A stretch of DNA of 64,000 nt from Marinobacter sp. MDS2. Lineage in GTDB: Bacteria; Pseudomonadota; Gammaproteobacteria; Pseudomonadales; Oleiphilaceae. This document shows positions 16,145 to 31,247 of this stretch, piece after piece (the stretch's first letter is position 1; each line of letters starts with the position of its first letter). The stretch covers positions 1 to 64,000 of the forward strand of contig NZ_JAVAJF010000003.1 in assembly GCF_030718085.1 (NCBI RefSeq), given 5' to 3'. Below the pieces are notes generated by a model. That model did no database searches. It was given only the letters and a program-made list of their open reading frames with translations, and was not told where the DNA came from. A program made the translations under genes and the position numbers.

Positions 16145-17950
16145 TCAGCGCTGGCTTTCCGGCGTCACCCGAAGAATTTCTTCAACGGTGGTTTGCCCGG
16201 CTGCCACTTTCTGGGCACCGCTTAACCTGAGCGATTTCATGCCCTCTTTGTACGCGTCCCGTCTCAGGGCCTCCAACTCGCAGCGATCGGTAATCTGGCG
16301 GGTCAGGTTCTCTGACATTGTCATGATTTCATAAACCCCTGAACGCCCCATGTAGCCTGTATTCCGGCATTCCAAACAGCCCACAGGGTGGAAAAACTGC
16401 CTGGGTGCCGGCGCTTTCCACGGGCGGGTCAGGGTTTGCCACGCTTGCTCGTCGGCTTCGGTCGGTTGCTTGCAATGCGGGCAAAGATTGCGAGTCAGTC
16501 GCTGGGCCATCACTCCGAGCACGGTAGCGCGAATCAGGTAGGGTGGAATACCCAGTTCCATCAATCGGGTAATGGCGCTCGGCGCATCATTGGTGTGCAG
16601 TGTCGATAGCACCAAGTGCCCGGTCAGGGCGGCCTGCACGGCCATCTCCGCGGTTTCCAGGTCCCGGATTTCCCCAATCATGATGATGTCTGGGTCTTGG
16701 CGAAGCAGAGCTCTGACGCCCTGCGCGAAGGTGAGGTCGATATTGTTCTGAACCTGCATCTGATTGAAGGCTGGCTCGACCATCTCGATGGGGTCTTCGA
16801 TGGTGCAAATGTTCAGTTCCGGAGACGCCAGTTGTTTCAGGGTGGAGTACAGGGTGGTGGTTTTGCCGGAGCCGGTGGGGCCGGTCACCAGCACAATGCC
16901 GTGAGGGCGAGACGTGATGCTGTGCCAGCGGCTTCGATCGTCTTTGTTGAAACCGAGTTGTTCAAACGATTTCAGCAGTACTTCCGGATCAAATATCCGC
17001 ATCACCATTTTTTCGCCAAAGGCGGTGGGCATGGTGGCCAGGCGGAGCTCTACTTCCCGGTTATCTGGTTTGCGGGTTTTGATTCGGCCATCCTGAGGAC
17101 GCCGTTTTTCGGCAACGTTCAGGCGACCCAGAATTTTCAGGCGGCTGGTAATGGCCGTGCCTACGTGCTCGGGGAATTCGTACACGTTGTGCAGCACGCC
17201 ATCGATACGGAACCGCACCTGAGTGACTGAGCGGCGAGGCTCGATATGAATGTCCGAGGCGCGCTGCTCGAAGGCGTATTGCAGCAGCCAATCGACTATT
17301 TTGACCACATGCTGATCGTTGGCATCCGCGCTATCGCTGGAACCCAGATCCAACAGCTGTTCCAGATTCTGGTTGCCGGCTGGCCCGGCTTTCGCGCCGC
17401 CACCGGCTTTGCTGACCGAAGCCGCCAGTTGGTAGAACTCGACGGTATACCGACGGATGGCTTCCGGATTGGCGACCACGCGCCGAATGTCTTTGCGAAC
17501 CGCTTGTCTCAGGTTGCCTTCCCATTCCCGTTTGAACGGTTCGCTGCTGGCGATCACGACTTCGTCGTCAGTGATCTCGACCGCCAGAATGCCGTGGCGC
17601 TGGGCGAAAGCATAAGACATGACTCGGGCGATAGCCGGGGTATCAATCTTCAGTGGATCAATGTGGTAGTAGTCTTGCTGGCCCCAGGTTGCCAACCAGT
17701 GGGTCAGGCGTTCGAGATCCAGTGTGCGCCCGTCAATCTGGCTGTTCAGGCCGGCGATGGCCACCAGTTCCAGCGGGTGTCTGGATGTGTGGTTCGGGCC
17801 TTCGGAGGGTGAACCCAGATTAGCGGTCAGTACTTTTTCAGCATCCTGCTGACTGATTTCCTCGCTTTCCACCAGCGCAGTGCACACATCTCTCAATGTG
17901 AGTGTGCGGTGATGGGGCGGCGCGGGTATCGCGAGGGTTTGATCAGCCAT
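16145..17950 (-). CDS. GspE/PilB-family secretion or pilus ATPase
   Basis: A 601-aa cytoplasmic hexameric ATPase of type II secretion/type IV pilus machines. The N-terminal GspE/MshE-type domain spans roughly 20-170. The Walker A is GPTGSGKT (357-364), the Asp box lies around 385-395, and the Walker B is DIIMIGE (421-427). A zinc site of four Cys (C490, C493, C525, C528) follows, as in GspE and PilB. No other secretion or pilus gene is in the window, so it is an orphan whose partner machine is encoded elsewhere. I therefore give no symbol. Confidence 0.87.
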   Translation of the reverse strand: MADQTLAIPAPPHHRTLTLRDVCTALVESEEISQQDAEKVLTANLGSPSEGPNHTSRHPLELVAIAGLNSQIDGRTLDLERLTHWLATWGQQDYYHIDPLKIDTPAIARVMSYAFAQRHGILAVEITDDEVVIASSEPFKREWEGNLRQAVRKDIRRVVANPEAIRRYTVEFYQLAASVSKAGGGAKAGPAGNQNLEQLLDLGSSDSADANDQHVVKIVDWLLQYAFEQRASDIHIEPRRSVTQVRFRIDGVLHNVYEFPEHVGTAITSRLKILGRLNVAEKRRPQDGRIKTRKPDNREVELRLATMPTAFGEKMVMRIFDPEVLLKSFEQLGFNKDDRSRWHSITSRPHGIVLVTGPTGSGKTTTLYSTLKQLASPELNICTIEDPIEMVEPAFNQMQVQNNIDLTFAQGVRALLRQDPDIIMIGEIRDLETAEMAVQAALTGHLVLSTLHTNDAPSAITRLMELGIPPYLIRATVLGVMAQRLTRNLCPHCKQPTEADEQAWQTLTRPWKAPAPRQFFHPVGCLECRNTGYMGRSGVYEIMTMSENLTRQITDRCELEALRRDAYKEGMKSLRLSGAQKVAAGQTTVEEILRVTPESQR

Positions 17951-17976
17951 CCGTATTGCCTCTCAATTGGGGTGCG

Positions 17977-18336
17977 TTACGCGGTTATCGGGCGGTTCAC
18001 TTTCAAGTGCATCATGGCCACAGTGAACAGCAGGAACGTCAGCACTGTCATGATGACGGGCCCGAGTGCGCCTTCGCTAAGCCAGGCGGAGACAACCGCT
18101 TGGGTAAAGTAAAAAATCAGCACAAACGACATCCAGATATAACCGCGGTTGTGGCCACGGAAGACCGGGATGATAAACGCCAGCAGAGGCAGTACTTTGA
18201 CCGAAAGCATCAGGCCAATGGAAACCCCTTCAACCGGTGCCGGATAGAACGTTGTCAGAACCAGTGTAGCCAATACGGCAAGATAGAGCCCGCTGGTCAC
18301 ACGTGCGGTGGTTTTGGCTTTTTCGTTATGAAGCAT
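17977..18336 (-). CDS. DUF2069 small membrane protein
   Basis: A 119-aa protein with about four hydrophobic helices and almost no loops, matching the DUF2069 family that often lies beside wrbA and arsC-like genes in gammaproteobacteria. The ATG at 18336 (MLHNEKAK) is chosen because the upstream frame runs into wrbA. It is 26 bp from the GspE-like gene and 34 bp from wrbA on the same strand. Function is unknown. Confidence 0.8.
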   Translation of the reverse strand: MLHNEKAKTTARVTSGLYLAVLATLVLTTFYPAPVEGVSIGLMLSVKVLPLLAFIIPVFRGHNRGYIWMSFVLIFYFTQAVVSAWLSEGALGPVIMTVLTFLLFTVAMMHLKVNRPITA

Positions 18337-18370
18337 AAAGGGTTCCGGATAGTTAACGTCGTTGTGAAAA

Positions 18371-19359
<989 letters not shown>

Positions 19360-19420
19360 GCTCGATTAACAGTCGTGATTGCGGTCTATTTTGGGGCGTA
19401 GTCTAACAGGAGGAAATGCC

Positions 19421-19912
19421 TTGCAGTACCCTCGGTACCTGTCCATCCCACGAATCTCCCCGTCAGTACCTCGCCCACGCTGGTTAGCCTTTCTGGTGCT
19501 GAGTGCGGGGTTGGCGATGTCCGGTTGCAGCAAAGTGGAGCTGGAGCATGCCGACGGCACCCTGAAAAGCTGGGACAGTTATCGTGGGCAATGGGTGCTG
19601 GTGAACTACTGGGCTGAGTGGTGTAAACCGTGTCTTGAGGAAATTCCCGAACTGAACCAACTCGACAAAGCGCCGGATATTGCGGTACTGGGCGTGAATT
19701 TCGATGGTATCGAGGGCGAGGCTTTGCGTGATTTGGGCGCACGAATGGGCATCGAATACGCCATGCTGGCGCAAGACCCGGCGTCGGATTTTGGCTGGAA
19801 TATGCCGGTAGCCCTGCCGGCTACGTTTATTGTGGGCCCGGGCGGTGAGCTCATAGAGACGCGCTTCGGTCCGCAAACCGAAGATGACATCCGCACAGTG
19901 ATTGGCAATTGA
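19421..19912 (+). CDS. TlpA-like thiol-disulfide protein, membrane or lipid anchored
   Basis: A 163-aa thioredoxin-fold protein with the active-site [11 protein letters not shown] (CxxC) and the cis-Pro loop [11 protein letters not shown] hydrophobic N-terminus ends in the lipobox-like MSGC, so it is probably a lipoprotein facing the periplasm. The start is the TTG at 19421, which has a near-perfect AGGAGGA at 19408-19414 six bases before it; an upstream in-frame TTG at 19379 has no such site. The stop lies 2 bp before dnaE. Confidence 0.85.
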   Translation: MQYPRYLSIPRISPSVPRPRWLAFLVLSAGLAMSGCSKVELEHADGTLKSWDSYRGQWVLVNYWAEWCKPCLEEIPELNQLDKAPDIAVLGVNFDGIEGEALRDLGARMGIEYAMLAQDPASDFGWNMPVALPATFIVGPGGELIETRFGPQTEDDIRTVIGN

Positions 19913-19914
19913 GC

Positions 19915-22900
19915 ATGGCAAATACTTTCGTACACCTGCGCGTACACTCTGAATATTCCATGGTGGATGGCCTGGTTCGGGTCAAGCCACTGATCAGCCG
20001 GGTGGCTGAACTGGGCATGCCCGCTGTGGGGCTCACCGAGCAATCCAATATGTGCTCGCTGGTGCGCTTTTATCAGGGCGCTATAGGAGCAGGCGTAAAG
20101 CCGATCGTCGGTGCTGACCTGTGGCTCGAAAATCCGGATGAACCTGAAAATCCGTTCCGTTTGACTTTGCTCGCCCGTGACAACGACGGTTATCTGCACC
20201 TCACGGAAATCATTTCTCTGGGTTATACCGAGGGGCAGAGGTACGGCAAGCCGATTATCCGAAAAGAGTGGCTGGAAGCCCGCGCTGGCGGATTGATTGC
20301 TTTGTCTGGCGCAAAAATGGGCGATGTCGGAAAAGCGCTGCTGGCCGGTAAGCCCGAACTGGCCCGCGAGCGAGCGCAGTACTGGAAGGACTTGTACCCA
20401 GACAGCTATTACCTGGAGCTTCAGCGCACCGACCGGGCGGGCGATGAAGATTGCTTGCACTTGAGTGTTGAGCTGGCGGCTGAAATGGCCTTGCCGGTGG
20501 TGGCCACCAACGATGTGCACTTCCTGACCTCTGACGACTTCGAGGCCCACGAGGCCCGGGTCTGCATTGGTGAAAGCCGCACGCTGGACGATCCGCGCCG
20601 GGATCGCCGCTTCAGTGATCGGCAATATCTGCGCAGCGCCGAGGAGATGATCGACCTGTTTTCGGATATTCCCGAAGCCATCGAAAACACCGTTGAAATT
20701 GCCCGTCGCTGCTCGGTCAAGGTCCGGTTAGGTGAATACTTCCTGCCGAATTATCCGATCCCGGATGGTATGACCATGGACGACTACTTCCGAAAGGTGT
20801 CGGAAGAGGGCCTGGACATGCGTCTGGAAACGATTCTCAGCAAAGACGATCCGGAGTACGACCAAAAACGGGCAGTCTATGAAGAGCGACTGAAGTTTGA
20901 GCTCGACATCATCATTCAGATGGGTTTCCCGGGTTACTTCCTGATCGTTATGGACTTCATCAAGTGGGCCAAGAATAACGGCGTGCCCGTTGGCCCGGGG
21001 CGGGGTTCCGGTGCCGGTTCGCTGGTTGCTTATGTGTTATTGATTACCGATCTGGACCCGCTTGAATACGATTTGCTATTCGAGCGATTCCTGAACCCGG
21101 AGCGGGTATCCATGCCCGACTTTGACGTTGACTTCTGCATGGAAGGCCGGGACCGGGTTATCGAATACACAGCCCAGAAATACGGCCGTGAAGCGGTTTC
21201 TCAGATTATTACCTTCGGTACCATGGCGGCTAAAGCGGTGGTGCGTGACGTAGCGCGAGTGCAGGGCAAGTCCTATGGGTTGGCGGACAAGCTTTCCAAG
21301 CTGATTCCGTTCGAAGTGGGCATGACTCTGAACAAGGCCATTGAGCAGGAGCCCCAGTTAAAAGAGTTCCTGGAGCAGGACGAAGAAGCCCAGGAAATCT
21401 GGGAAATGGCTCTCAAACTCGAGGGTGTGTGCCGGAATGCCGGTAAGCACGCCGGGGGCGTAGTAATCGCGCCCACCAAGATTACCGACTTTTCGCCCTT
21501 GTATTGTGACGACGAAGGCGGAAGTCTGGTCACCCAGTTTGATAAAGGCGACGTTGAAGAAGCCGGGTTGGTGAAATTCGACTTTCTCGGTCTGCGGACC
21601 CTGACCATCATCAAATGGGCCCTGCATATGATCAACCCGCGCCGTCAAAAGCGCGGGGAGCCGGAATTGGATATTGCGACGATTCCTCTGGATGACAAAG
21701 CGTCGTTCGAGATGCTGAAGAAGGCAGAAACCACTGCGGTGTTCCAGCTTGAATCTCGCGGCATGAAAGATCTGATCCGCCGTCTTCAGCCAGACTCGCT
21801 GGAAGACATGATCGCACTGGTGGCGTTGTTCCGGCCCGGCCCGCTTCAGTCCGGCATGGTAGATGACTTTATCGACCGGAAGCACGGTCGCCAGCCGTTA
21901 TCCTATCCGCATCCGGATTATCAATACGAAGGCCTGAAGCCGGTATTGGAGCCCACCTACGGGGTTATCCTATACCAGGAGCAGGTTATGCAGATCGCCC
22001 AGGTTATGGCCGGTTACACCCTCGGCGGTGCCGACATGCTTCGCCGGGCGATGGGTAAGAAGAAACCCGAGGAAATGGCCAAACAGAAAGCCTTGTTTCT
22101 CGACGGTTGTGAAGAAAACGGCATTGATAAAACGCTGGCCGAGAACATCTTTGATCTGGTTGAGAAATTCGCTGGCTACGGTTTTAACAAGTCCCACTCC
22201 GCAGCCTACGCCTTGGTGTCTTACCAAACTCTGTGGATGAAGACCCATTACCCCGCTGAATTTATGGCGGCGGTACTGACCGCAGATATGCAGAACACCG
22301 ACAAGGTGGTCACGCTGGTCGAAGAATGTCGGAACATGAAACTCGACCTTCTGGTGCCTGACGTCAGTCGCTCCGAGTACACCTTTACCGTGAATGACGA
22401 CGGGCAGATTGTGTACGGTCTGGGTGCCATCAAAGGTTTGGGGGAAGGGCCCATTGAAAGTGTGGTTGCTGCAGCCAAAGAGGGCGGCCCATTCCAGGAT
22501 ATCTTCGATTTCGCTCGCCGGGTTGATCTGAAGAAAGTCAATAAGCGTGCCATGGAGGCATTGATTCGCGCCGGTGCGATGGACAAGCTCGGAGCAACGC
22601 GGGCACAGCTTATGGCCAGTATTGATAAAGCCATACAGCAAGCGGGCCAGCAATCCCGGAATGATGCCGTTGGCATGGTGGATATGTTTGGTGAAATGCT
22701 CGGAGGCGGTGATGATGAAGATGTATATGCTGACGTGGCCGATGTGCGCGAATGGCCTGAAAAGCAGCGTCTGAAAGGTGAAAAAGACACGCTGGGTATT
22801 TATCTTACCGGCCATCCCTTCGACGAATACGAGAAAGAGGTGCGCCGGTTTGTGCGTTCGTCCATTGCCGAGCTCAAGCCCAATAAATCACCTCAGCGTG

Positions 22901-23397
22901 TGGCCGGCTTGGTAGTGGCTCAGCGCACCATGAAAACCCGCACAGGTTCAACCATGTGCTTTATCACGCTGGATGATCGCAGTGCACGCATTGAGGCGAC
23001 TCTGTTTTCGGAAGCCTATTTTGAGAACCGGGAGCTGCTGCAATCGGACCAGGTGATCGTGTTGGAGGGGCAGGTTAGCCACGACGATTACTCGGGGCAG
23101 ATGAAAATGCGGGTTAGCTCGGTCACCGATGTGGCGACAGCGCGCCAGCAGTTCAGTCGGGGAATCCGCTTGGCACTGCACGCTGACCAATTGCAAAACG
23201 GTCTGTTGGATAAATTGGACGACACACTGCGGCCTTTCCGTAACGACGGTAGCCCGGTATGGATCGAGTACAGCAGCGCTGAAGCCCGTACCCGCATAGA
23301 GTTGGGAGAATCCTGGCGAGTGCAACCGGATGATGATCTTCTGTTTGAGCTGAAACATCTGGTGGGCGACCAAGCAGTAGAACTGGTCTATGATTAA
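19915..23397 (+). CDS. dnaE: DNA polymerase III alpha subunit
   Basis: The 1160-aa replicative polymerase subunit, full length for a proteobacterial DnaE. The N-terminal PHP domain begins at [15 protein letters not shown]. The palm carries the catalytic pair Asp402 and Asp404 in PDFDVDF and the conserved [14 protein letters not shown] just before it. The finger/tau-binding region and a C-terminal OB fold follow. The ATG at 19915 is four codons' width from the preceding stop, so it is likely co-transcribed with the TlpA-like gene. accA follows after 102 bp, a linkage shared by many gammaproteobacteria. Confidence 0.97.
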   Translation: MANTFVHLRVHSEYSMVDGLVRVKPLISRVAELGMPAVGLTEQSNMCSLVRFYQGAIGAGVKPIVGADLWLENPDEPENPFRLTLLARDNDGYLHLTEIISLGYTEGQRYGKPIIRKEWLEARAGGLIALSGAKMGDVGKALLAGKPELARERAQYWKDLYPDSYYLELQRTDRAGDEDCLHLSVELAAEMALPVVATNDVHFLTSDDFEAHEARVCIGESRTLDDPRRDRRFSDRQYLRSAEEMIDLFSDIPEAIENTVEIARRCSVKVRLGEYFLPNYPIPDGMTMDDYFRKVSEEGLDMRLETILSKDDPEYDQKRAVYEERLKFELDIIIQMGFPGYFLIVMDFIKWAKNNGVPVGPGRGSGAGSLVAYVLLITDLDPLEYDLLFERFLNPERVSMPDFDVDFCMEGRDRVIEYTAQKYGREAVSQIITFGTMAAKAVVRDVARVQGKSYGLADKLSKLIPFEVGMTLNKAIEQEPQLKEFLEQDEEAQEIWEMALKLEGVCRNAGKHAGGVVIAPTKITDFSPLYCDDEGGSLVTQFDKGDVEEAGLVKFDFLGLRTLTIIKWALHMINPRRQKRGEPELDIATIPLDDKASFEMLKKAETTAVFQLESRGMKDLIRRLQPDSLEDMIALVALFRPGPLQSGMVDDFIDRKHGRQPLSYPHPDYQYEGLKPVLEPTYGVILYQEQVMQIAQVMAGYTLGGADMLRRAMGKKKPEEMAKQKALFLDGCEENGIDKTLAENIFDLVEKFAGYGFNKSHSAAYALVSYQTLWMKTHYPAEFMAAVLTADMQNTDKVVTLVEECRNMKLDLLVPDVSRSEYTFTVNDDGQIVYGLGAIKGLGEGPIESVVAAAKEGGPFQDIFDFARRVDLKKVNKRAMEALIRAGAMDKLGATRAQLMASIDKAIQQAGQQSRNDAVGMVDMFGEMLGGGDDEDVYADVADVREWPEKQRLKGEKDTLGIYLTGHPFDEYEKEVRRFVRSSIAELKPNKSPQRVAGLVVAQRTMKTRTGSTMCFITLDDRSARIEATLFSEAYFENRELLQSDQVIVLEGQVSHDDYSGQMKMRVSSVTDVATARQQFSRGIRLALHADQLQNGLLDKLDDTLRPFRNDGSPVWIEYSSAEARTRIELGESWRVQPDDDLLFELKHLVGDQAVELVYD

Positions 23398-23442
23398 GAC
23401 CAATGTCCGCTTTTGCTCTGCGGCCAGCGCTGCTATCTTTGT

Positions 23443-23476
23443 CCCAAATTCTGGTTTGGGTGGGCATTTGCCCGCC
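23443..23476 (+). promoter_or_regulatory. Two overlapping hairpins in the accA leader
   Basis: CCCAAA (23443-23448) pairs with TTTGGG (23455-23460). GGTGGGCA (23459-23466) pairs with TGCCCGCC (23469-23476), with one G-T wobble. The two stems share bases 23459-23460, so they compete. They end 23 bp before the accA start codon. No T run follows, so they do not look like a dnaE terminator. Confidence 0.45.
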
Positions 23477-23499
23477 TGGCAATCAAATGATGGAACATC

Positions 23500-24453
23500 A
23501 TGAACCCTAATTACCTGGATTTCGAACAGCCGATCGCCGATCTGGAAGCCAAAATTGAAGAGCTTCGAATGGTTGGTAACGATACTGATATCAATATTAC
23601 CGATGAGATCAGTCGCCTCAAGAAGAAGAGCGTCAGCCTGACAGAGAGCATTTTTTCTGATCTCAAGCCATGGGATGTAGCACGTTTGGCCCGGCATCCT
23701 CGTCGGCCCTACACCCAGGATTATATTGATTTGATCTTTGACGATTTCGATGAACTGCACGGCGATCGCCGCTACGCAGACGACCAGGCCATCGTGGGTG
23801 GCACTGCTCGTCTGGGCAATCAGCCAGTCATGGTCATCGGGCATCAGAAAGGGCGGGAAGTGCGTGACAAAGTGAAACGCAACTTTGGTATGCCGCGCCC
23901 GGAAGGCTATCGTAAAGCCCTGCGTCTGATGGAAATGGCCGAGCGGTTCAAAATGCCGATTCTGACGTTCATTGACACCCCGGGGGCCTATCCCGGTATC
24001 GGAGCGGAAGAGCGTGGTCAAAGTGAAGCCATTGCCTTCAACCTTGCTGTGATGTCGAGGCTGAAAACGCCGATTATTTCGACGGTCATCGGTGAAGGCG
24101 GGTCCGGTGGCGCGCTCGCCATTGGTGTATGCGACCAGTTGAATATGTTGCAGTATTCAACCTATGCCGTGATCTCTCCGGAAGGTTGCGCGTCGATACT
24201 CTGGAAGAGCGCTGAATACGCATCGCAAGCGGCCGAAGCCATGGGTGTGACGGCGACTCGCCTGAAAGAGTTGGGCGTTGCCGACAACGTAATAGAAGAG
24301 CCGTTAGGCGGGGCGCACCGCAGCCCCGAAGATATGGCGGCAACCCTGAAAGCGCAACTTGAAACCGGGTTGGCCGAATTGTGCCGCCTGCCACAGGATG
24401 AGTTGATCGCCCGCCGGTATGAGCGTTTGACCAAGTATGAAGGCGGGCGGTAA
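23500..24453 (+). CDS. accA: Acetyl-CoA carboxylase carboxyltransferase alpha subunit
   Basis: A 317-aa enzyme subunit that, with AccD, transfers the carboxyl group from biotin to acetyl-CoA in the first step of fatty acid synthesis. The family sequence is clear from the N-terminal coiled segment ([17 protein letters not shown]) through [19 protein letters not shown] and EGGSGGALA. The length is normal. The 3' end overlaps the tilS start by 17 bp, so the two are translated from one message. Confidence 0.97.
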   Translation: MNPNYLDFEQPIADLEAKIEELRMVGNDTDINITDEISRLKKKSVSLTESIFSDLKPWDVARLARHPRRPYTQDYIDLIFDDFDELHGDRRYADDQAIVGGTARLGNQPVMVIGHQKGREVRDKVKRNFGMPRPEGYRKALRLMEMAERFKMPILTFIDTPGAYPGIGAEERGQSEAIAFNLAVMSRLKTPIISTVIGEGGSGGALAIGVCDQLNMLQYSTYAVISPEGCASILWKSAEYASQAAEAMGVTATRLKELGVADNVIEEPLGGAHRSPEDMAATLKAQLETGLAELCRLPQDELIARRYERLTKYEGGR

Positions 24454-25780
24454 CTCCGCCCGGCATGCTGATTGGCCGGATGATCTGCTAGCACCAGTCA
24501 GCACTCTCCCAGAATATTCCCGACTCTGGATCGCCTTCAGCGGCGGTCTGGATTCGGCTCTGTTGCTGCACGTGGCGGCGTCCTGCCATCCTGAGATCAC
24601 TGCACTACACATCAATCATCAGCTCCAGACAAATCACCAGCAGACCGAACAATTCTGCCGTGATGTCTGCGAAAGGCTGGGCGTTCCCATTGTGGTCGAG
24701 CACGTTGACGTGCCGGTTTCGGATACCGCCGCTGGCGGCTTGGAAGAAGCCGCAAGAAACGCCCGCTACCAGGTGTTTGAGCGCTGCGTCGGTGTTGGCG
24801 ATCTGATCCTGATGGCTCACCATGGGGATGATCAAGCCGAAACGGTGCTGTTTCGAATGCTTCGTGGGTCTGGTGTGAAAGGGCTTTCCGGCATGCCGGA
24901 AAGCCGGTCGTTGGGGAAGGGGTGTCTGTATCGGCCGTGGTTGGCGCTAGAGCGTAACCGGCTGGAGCAAGTGGCGGCGAGTTCAGGCGTTAGCTGGGTC
25001 GAAGACCCGAGTAACGTCAGCCAGGTTTATGATCGTAATTACCTGCGTCATGCAATCATCCCGAGTTTGAAAAAACGTTGGCCCGGCTTGTTGAGAAGAC
25101 TGGGGCGCAGCGCGAGTGCCTGCCGGGAAAGCGCGGAGTTAAATCAGCGATTGGCTGAGTTGCAATGGCAGTCTTGTTCAGACAACGGTCGGTTGATCTT
25201 GGCGAAGCTAAGAGAACTGAGTGCGCTCGAACAGCGAAATCTGGTGCGTTGGTGGCTGCAAAGGCAGCGCTTCGAAGTACCAGCGAGTGCTGGTTTGGAT
25301 CAAGGTCTTGCTGATCTGCTGAGCGCGGCAGAGGATCGTGCGCCGGAAATACGAGGCGCTGGGTTTAGCCTGCGCCGATATCGCGGTTATCTCTATCTCG
25401 TGCCCGATGTGGTTGTGCCGGAAGCGCCAATTAACCTATACCCGAATAAATTGGCGGTATGGGGAGGCTGGGAACTCAGCTTGATGCCGAATTCCCCAGC
25501 AGGTACCGCAAAAAATCCCCCGCCGCCAATACGGGTATCTACGAGGCAGGGCGGTGAGCGGGTCAGAATGCGCCCTGAAGGCCCCTCTCGGGCACTGAAA
25601 ACGTGGCTTCAAGAACAGGGTGTTCCTCCATGGGAAAGAGCCCAGCTGCCCTTGGTTTACAGGCAGCGTAGCGAGGGTGACGAGTTGGTTGCGGTTGGCG
25701 ATTTGTGGTGTTCTGACCAATACTCGGGGAGCGCCCCGGCCACCGGTTGGCGGCTCATTGTGGAACGGGATTTTGATTGA
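24437..25780 (+). CDS. tilS: tRNA(Ile)-lysidine synthase
   Basis: A 447-aa N-type ATP pyrophosphatase that adds lysine to C34 of the AUA-reading tRNA-Ile. The PP loop is [12 protein letters not shown] near residue 33. The substrate-binding [13 protein letters not shown] and the C-terminal TilS domains ([10 protein letters not shown] with [15 protein letters not shown]) are present. The ATG at 24437 lies inside accA; no in-frame ATG comes later before the PP loop, so I accept the overlap, though the ribosome site is poor. Confidence 0.94.
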   Translation: MKAGGNSARHADWPDDLLAPVSTLPEYSRLWIAFSGGLDSALLLHVAASCHPEITALHINHQLQTNHQQTEQFCRDVCERLGVPIVVEHVDVPVSDTAAGGLEEAARNARYQVFERCVGVGDLILMAHHGDDQAETVLFRMLRGSGVKGLSGMPESRSLGKGCLYRPWLALERNRLEQVAASSGVSWVEDPSNVSQVYDRNYLRHAIIPSLKKRWPGLLRRLGRSASACRESAELNQRLAELQWQSCSDNGRLILAKLRELSALEQRNLVRWWLQRQRFEVPASAGLDQGLADLLSAAEDRAPEIRGAGFSLRRYRGYLYLVPDVVVPEAPINLYPNKLAVWGGWELSLMPNSPAGTAKNPPPPIRVSTRQGGERVRMRPEGPSRALKTWLQEQGVPPWERAQLPLVYRQRSEGDELVAVGDLWCSDQYSGSAPATGWRLIVERDFD

Positions 25781-25820
25781 GTAGGTGAGGGCTTTCTGGT
25801 AGTCTGATGTCCCATCTTGA

Positions 25821-28356
<2,536 letters not shown>

Positions 28357-28418
28357 CGCACTTTGAAAGCCCGTATATTCCTGATGCCGATACGCTAGGG
28401 GTACTTTACGGGCTCGAA

Positions 28419-28532
28419 GAGCGATCGACTGGAAGAGCCTGGCGAAAATTTCGTAGGCCATGGATGGCCGGAGAGAAGCGCACAGGGATGTGCTTGTAGC
28501 GGTTTTCGCCAGGCTCTTCCAGTTGATTGCTC
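28419..28532 (+). repeat. Structured intergenic element, copy A (kdsA/eno)
   Basis: A 54-nt core (28449-28502) is shared with two other gaps in the window. It forms two hairpins, GGCCA-TGGA-TGGCC (28456-28469) and GCACA-GGGA-TGTGC (28480-28493). The core is enclosed by a stem: 28428-28448 pairs perfectly with 28503-28523 (21 bp, ending GGCGAAAA/TTTTCGCC). Seven more Watson-Crick pairs and two G-T wobbles extend it to 30 bp (28419-28532). The core reads in the same direction as both flanking genes. The stem sequence is not shared with the other copies. Confidence 0.9.
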
Positions 28533-28550
28533 CAGCACCGAAATTGATAA

Positions 28551-29888
<1,338 letters not shown>

Positions 29889-29940
29889 ACACGAGCCTGA
29901 AGTACACCTGGTAGTGCATACTGTCAGGTAACAAAATGTT

Positions 29941-29986
29941 AAGGCCATCGCGTTCTGGATGAAAATTCAGACACGATGGCCTTTTT
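29941..29986 (+). terminator. Rho-independent terminator of eno
   Basis: AAGGCCATCG (29941-29950) pairs with CGATGGCCTT (29974-29983), with an inner TCTG/CAGA pair, and the stem ends in a run of five T. It lies 52 bp after eno. Confidence 0.9.
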
Positions 29987-30084
29987 GCCCAATAAGTTGG
30001 GGCATTTTCTTGTTAATCTACCTGAGCGTCTATACTTACCCTCTGACGTTAAATTTTAACTGGTTATTTTCTGAGCTAATCTGC

Positions 30085-30357
30085 ATGAAAACGCTTTGGG
30101 CCATTCTTGCTGTGCTGATTCTCCTGCTTCAGGTTCGCCTGTGGGTCGGGGAAGGTAGCTTTGCTCAAGTTTGGGCACTGGAAGAAGCGATTGCCAAGCA
30201 GCAAGCTGAGAATGCCGGGCTGGCGGCTCGGAATGACCGGCTTTATGCAGAGGTTCGTAACCTGCGGAATCAGCAGGGGGCGGTGGAAGAGCGGGCCCGC
30301 ATGAACCTGGGCTTGATTCGGGACGATGAGACGTTTTTTCTCGTTGTCGAGAAGTGA
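30085..30357 (+). CDS. ftsB: Cell division protein FtsB
   Basis: A 90-aa bitopic membrane protein of the FtsQLB divisome complex. One hydrophobic helix (about 3-20) is followed by a periplasmic coiled coil (ALEEAIAKQQAENAGLAARN) and the family end with RMNLGLIRDDETFF. The frame is open upstream, but the ATG at 30085 gives the family's length and membrane topology. The eno terminator precedes it, so it needs its own promoter in 29987-30084. Repeat copy B begins two bases after its stop. Confidence 0.93.
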   Translation: MKTLWAILAVLILLLQVRLWVGEGSFAQVWALEEAIAKQQAENAGLAARNDRLYAEVRNLRNQQGAVEERARMNLGLIRDDETFFLVVEK

Positions 30358-30358
30358 T

Positions 30359-30483
30359 TTGGGTGCACAGAGCATCGGGCGGCTTCTTTCCGGGAACCGC
30401 TACGAGCACATCCATGTGCGCTTCTCTCAGGCCATCCTTGGCCTTCGAAATTCCCGGAAAGAAGCCGCCCGATACTCTCCCAA
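30359..30483 (-). repeat. Structured intergenic element, copy B (ftsB/ispD)
   Basis: The 54-nt core (30397-30450) is in reverse orientation compared with the flanking genes. On the minus strand it reads hairpins GGCCA-AGGA-TGGCC and GCACA-TGGA-TGTGC. The stem is a perfect 23-bp pair, 30374-30396 with 30451-30473. After one C/A mismatch the pair AGAG/CTCT (30369-30372 with 30475-30478) extends it. TTGGG (30359-30363) can also pair with CCCAA (30479-30483) across a 5-nt bulge. It fills nearly the whole 144-bp gap between ftsB and ispD. Confidence 0.9.
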
Positions 30484-30501
30484 CTTTGTTTATCTGCCTC
30501 T

Positions 30502-31203
30502 ATGAAAACTCCTAATCTTTGGCTTGTGGTTCCTGCCGCTGGTATCGGCCAGCGCATGAAAGCCGAATGCCCCAAGCAGTACCTGAAAATCTCTGACCGC
30601 TTTATCCTCGATATCACCCTGTCCCGTTTGCTGAATAATGCGCCGTTTAAAGGCTGCATGGTGCCGTTAAACCCACAGGATAAGTGGTGGCCGGATAGCG
30701 AATCCGCAAAGGATGACCGCATTCAGACGTGTACCGGTGGCAAGGAGCGGGCCGACTCGGTGCTCTTCGCGCTTCATGCTTTGGAAGAGCAGGCCGATGA
30801 AAGCGATTGGGTGTTGGTGCACGATGCCGCGCGGCCATGTTTGGATGCTCACGACTTTTCCAATTTGATTGATACGTTGTTTGAACATCCGGTCGGTGGG
30901 CTGCTTGCAGCGCCGGTGGCAGACACCTTGAAGCGGGCCAACAGGGGAAGGGAGCCTGAAGTTGAAGAAACCGTGGATCGCAGTCAGTTATGGCGGGCGT
31001 TGACGCCGCAAATGTTCCGTTTTGGTGCTTTGAAGTCAGCGCTGGAATTGTGCCTCAAAAACGGCCATGGCGTTACGGATGAGTCCTCTGCTATGGAGTT
31101 TTCCGGTAATATGCCTCTTTTGGTGGAAGGCCGGGCGGATAACCTGAAGATTACGGTGCCGTCGGATCTTGAGCTGGCTGAGTTTATCTTGAGTCGGCAG
31201 TAG
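30502..31203 (+). CDS. ispD: 2-C-methyl-D-erythritol 4-phosphate cytidylyltransferase
   Basis: A 233-aa enzyme of the MEP isoprenoid pathway that activates methylerythritol phosphate with CTP. The nucleotide-binding PAAGIGQRM and PKQYL, the GGKERADSV loop, VHDAARPC and the C-terminal [14 protein letters not shown] are all present. It is followed by ispF, the next-but-one enzyme, after 44 bp, the common ftsB-ispD-ispF order. Confidence 0.96.
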   Translation: MKTPNLWLVVPAAGIGQRMKAECPKQYLKISDRFILDITLSRLLNNAPFKGCMVPLNPQDKWWPDSESAKDDRIQTCTGGKERADSVLFALHALEEQADESDWVLVHDAARPCLDAHDFSNLIDTLFEHPVGGLLAAPVADTLKRANRGREPEVEETVDRSQLWRALTPQMFRFGALKSALELCLKNGHGVTDESSAMEFSGNMPLLVEGRADNLKITVPSDLELAEFILSRQ

Positions 31204-31247
31204 GGTTTTGCCTCCTCGTACATTCTAGTTTTGATTCGGAGATGACC

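Noticed and set aside
28419..28532. Repeat element arms as Rho-independent terminators
   Set aside because: The T runs lie at the inner end of the right arm, next to the core, not after the stem, so the element does not have terminator geometry.
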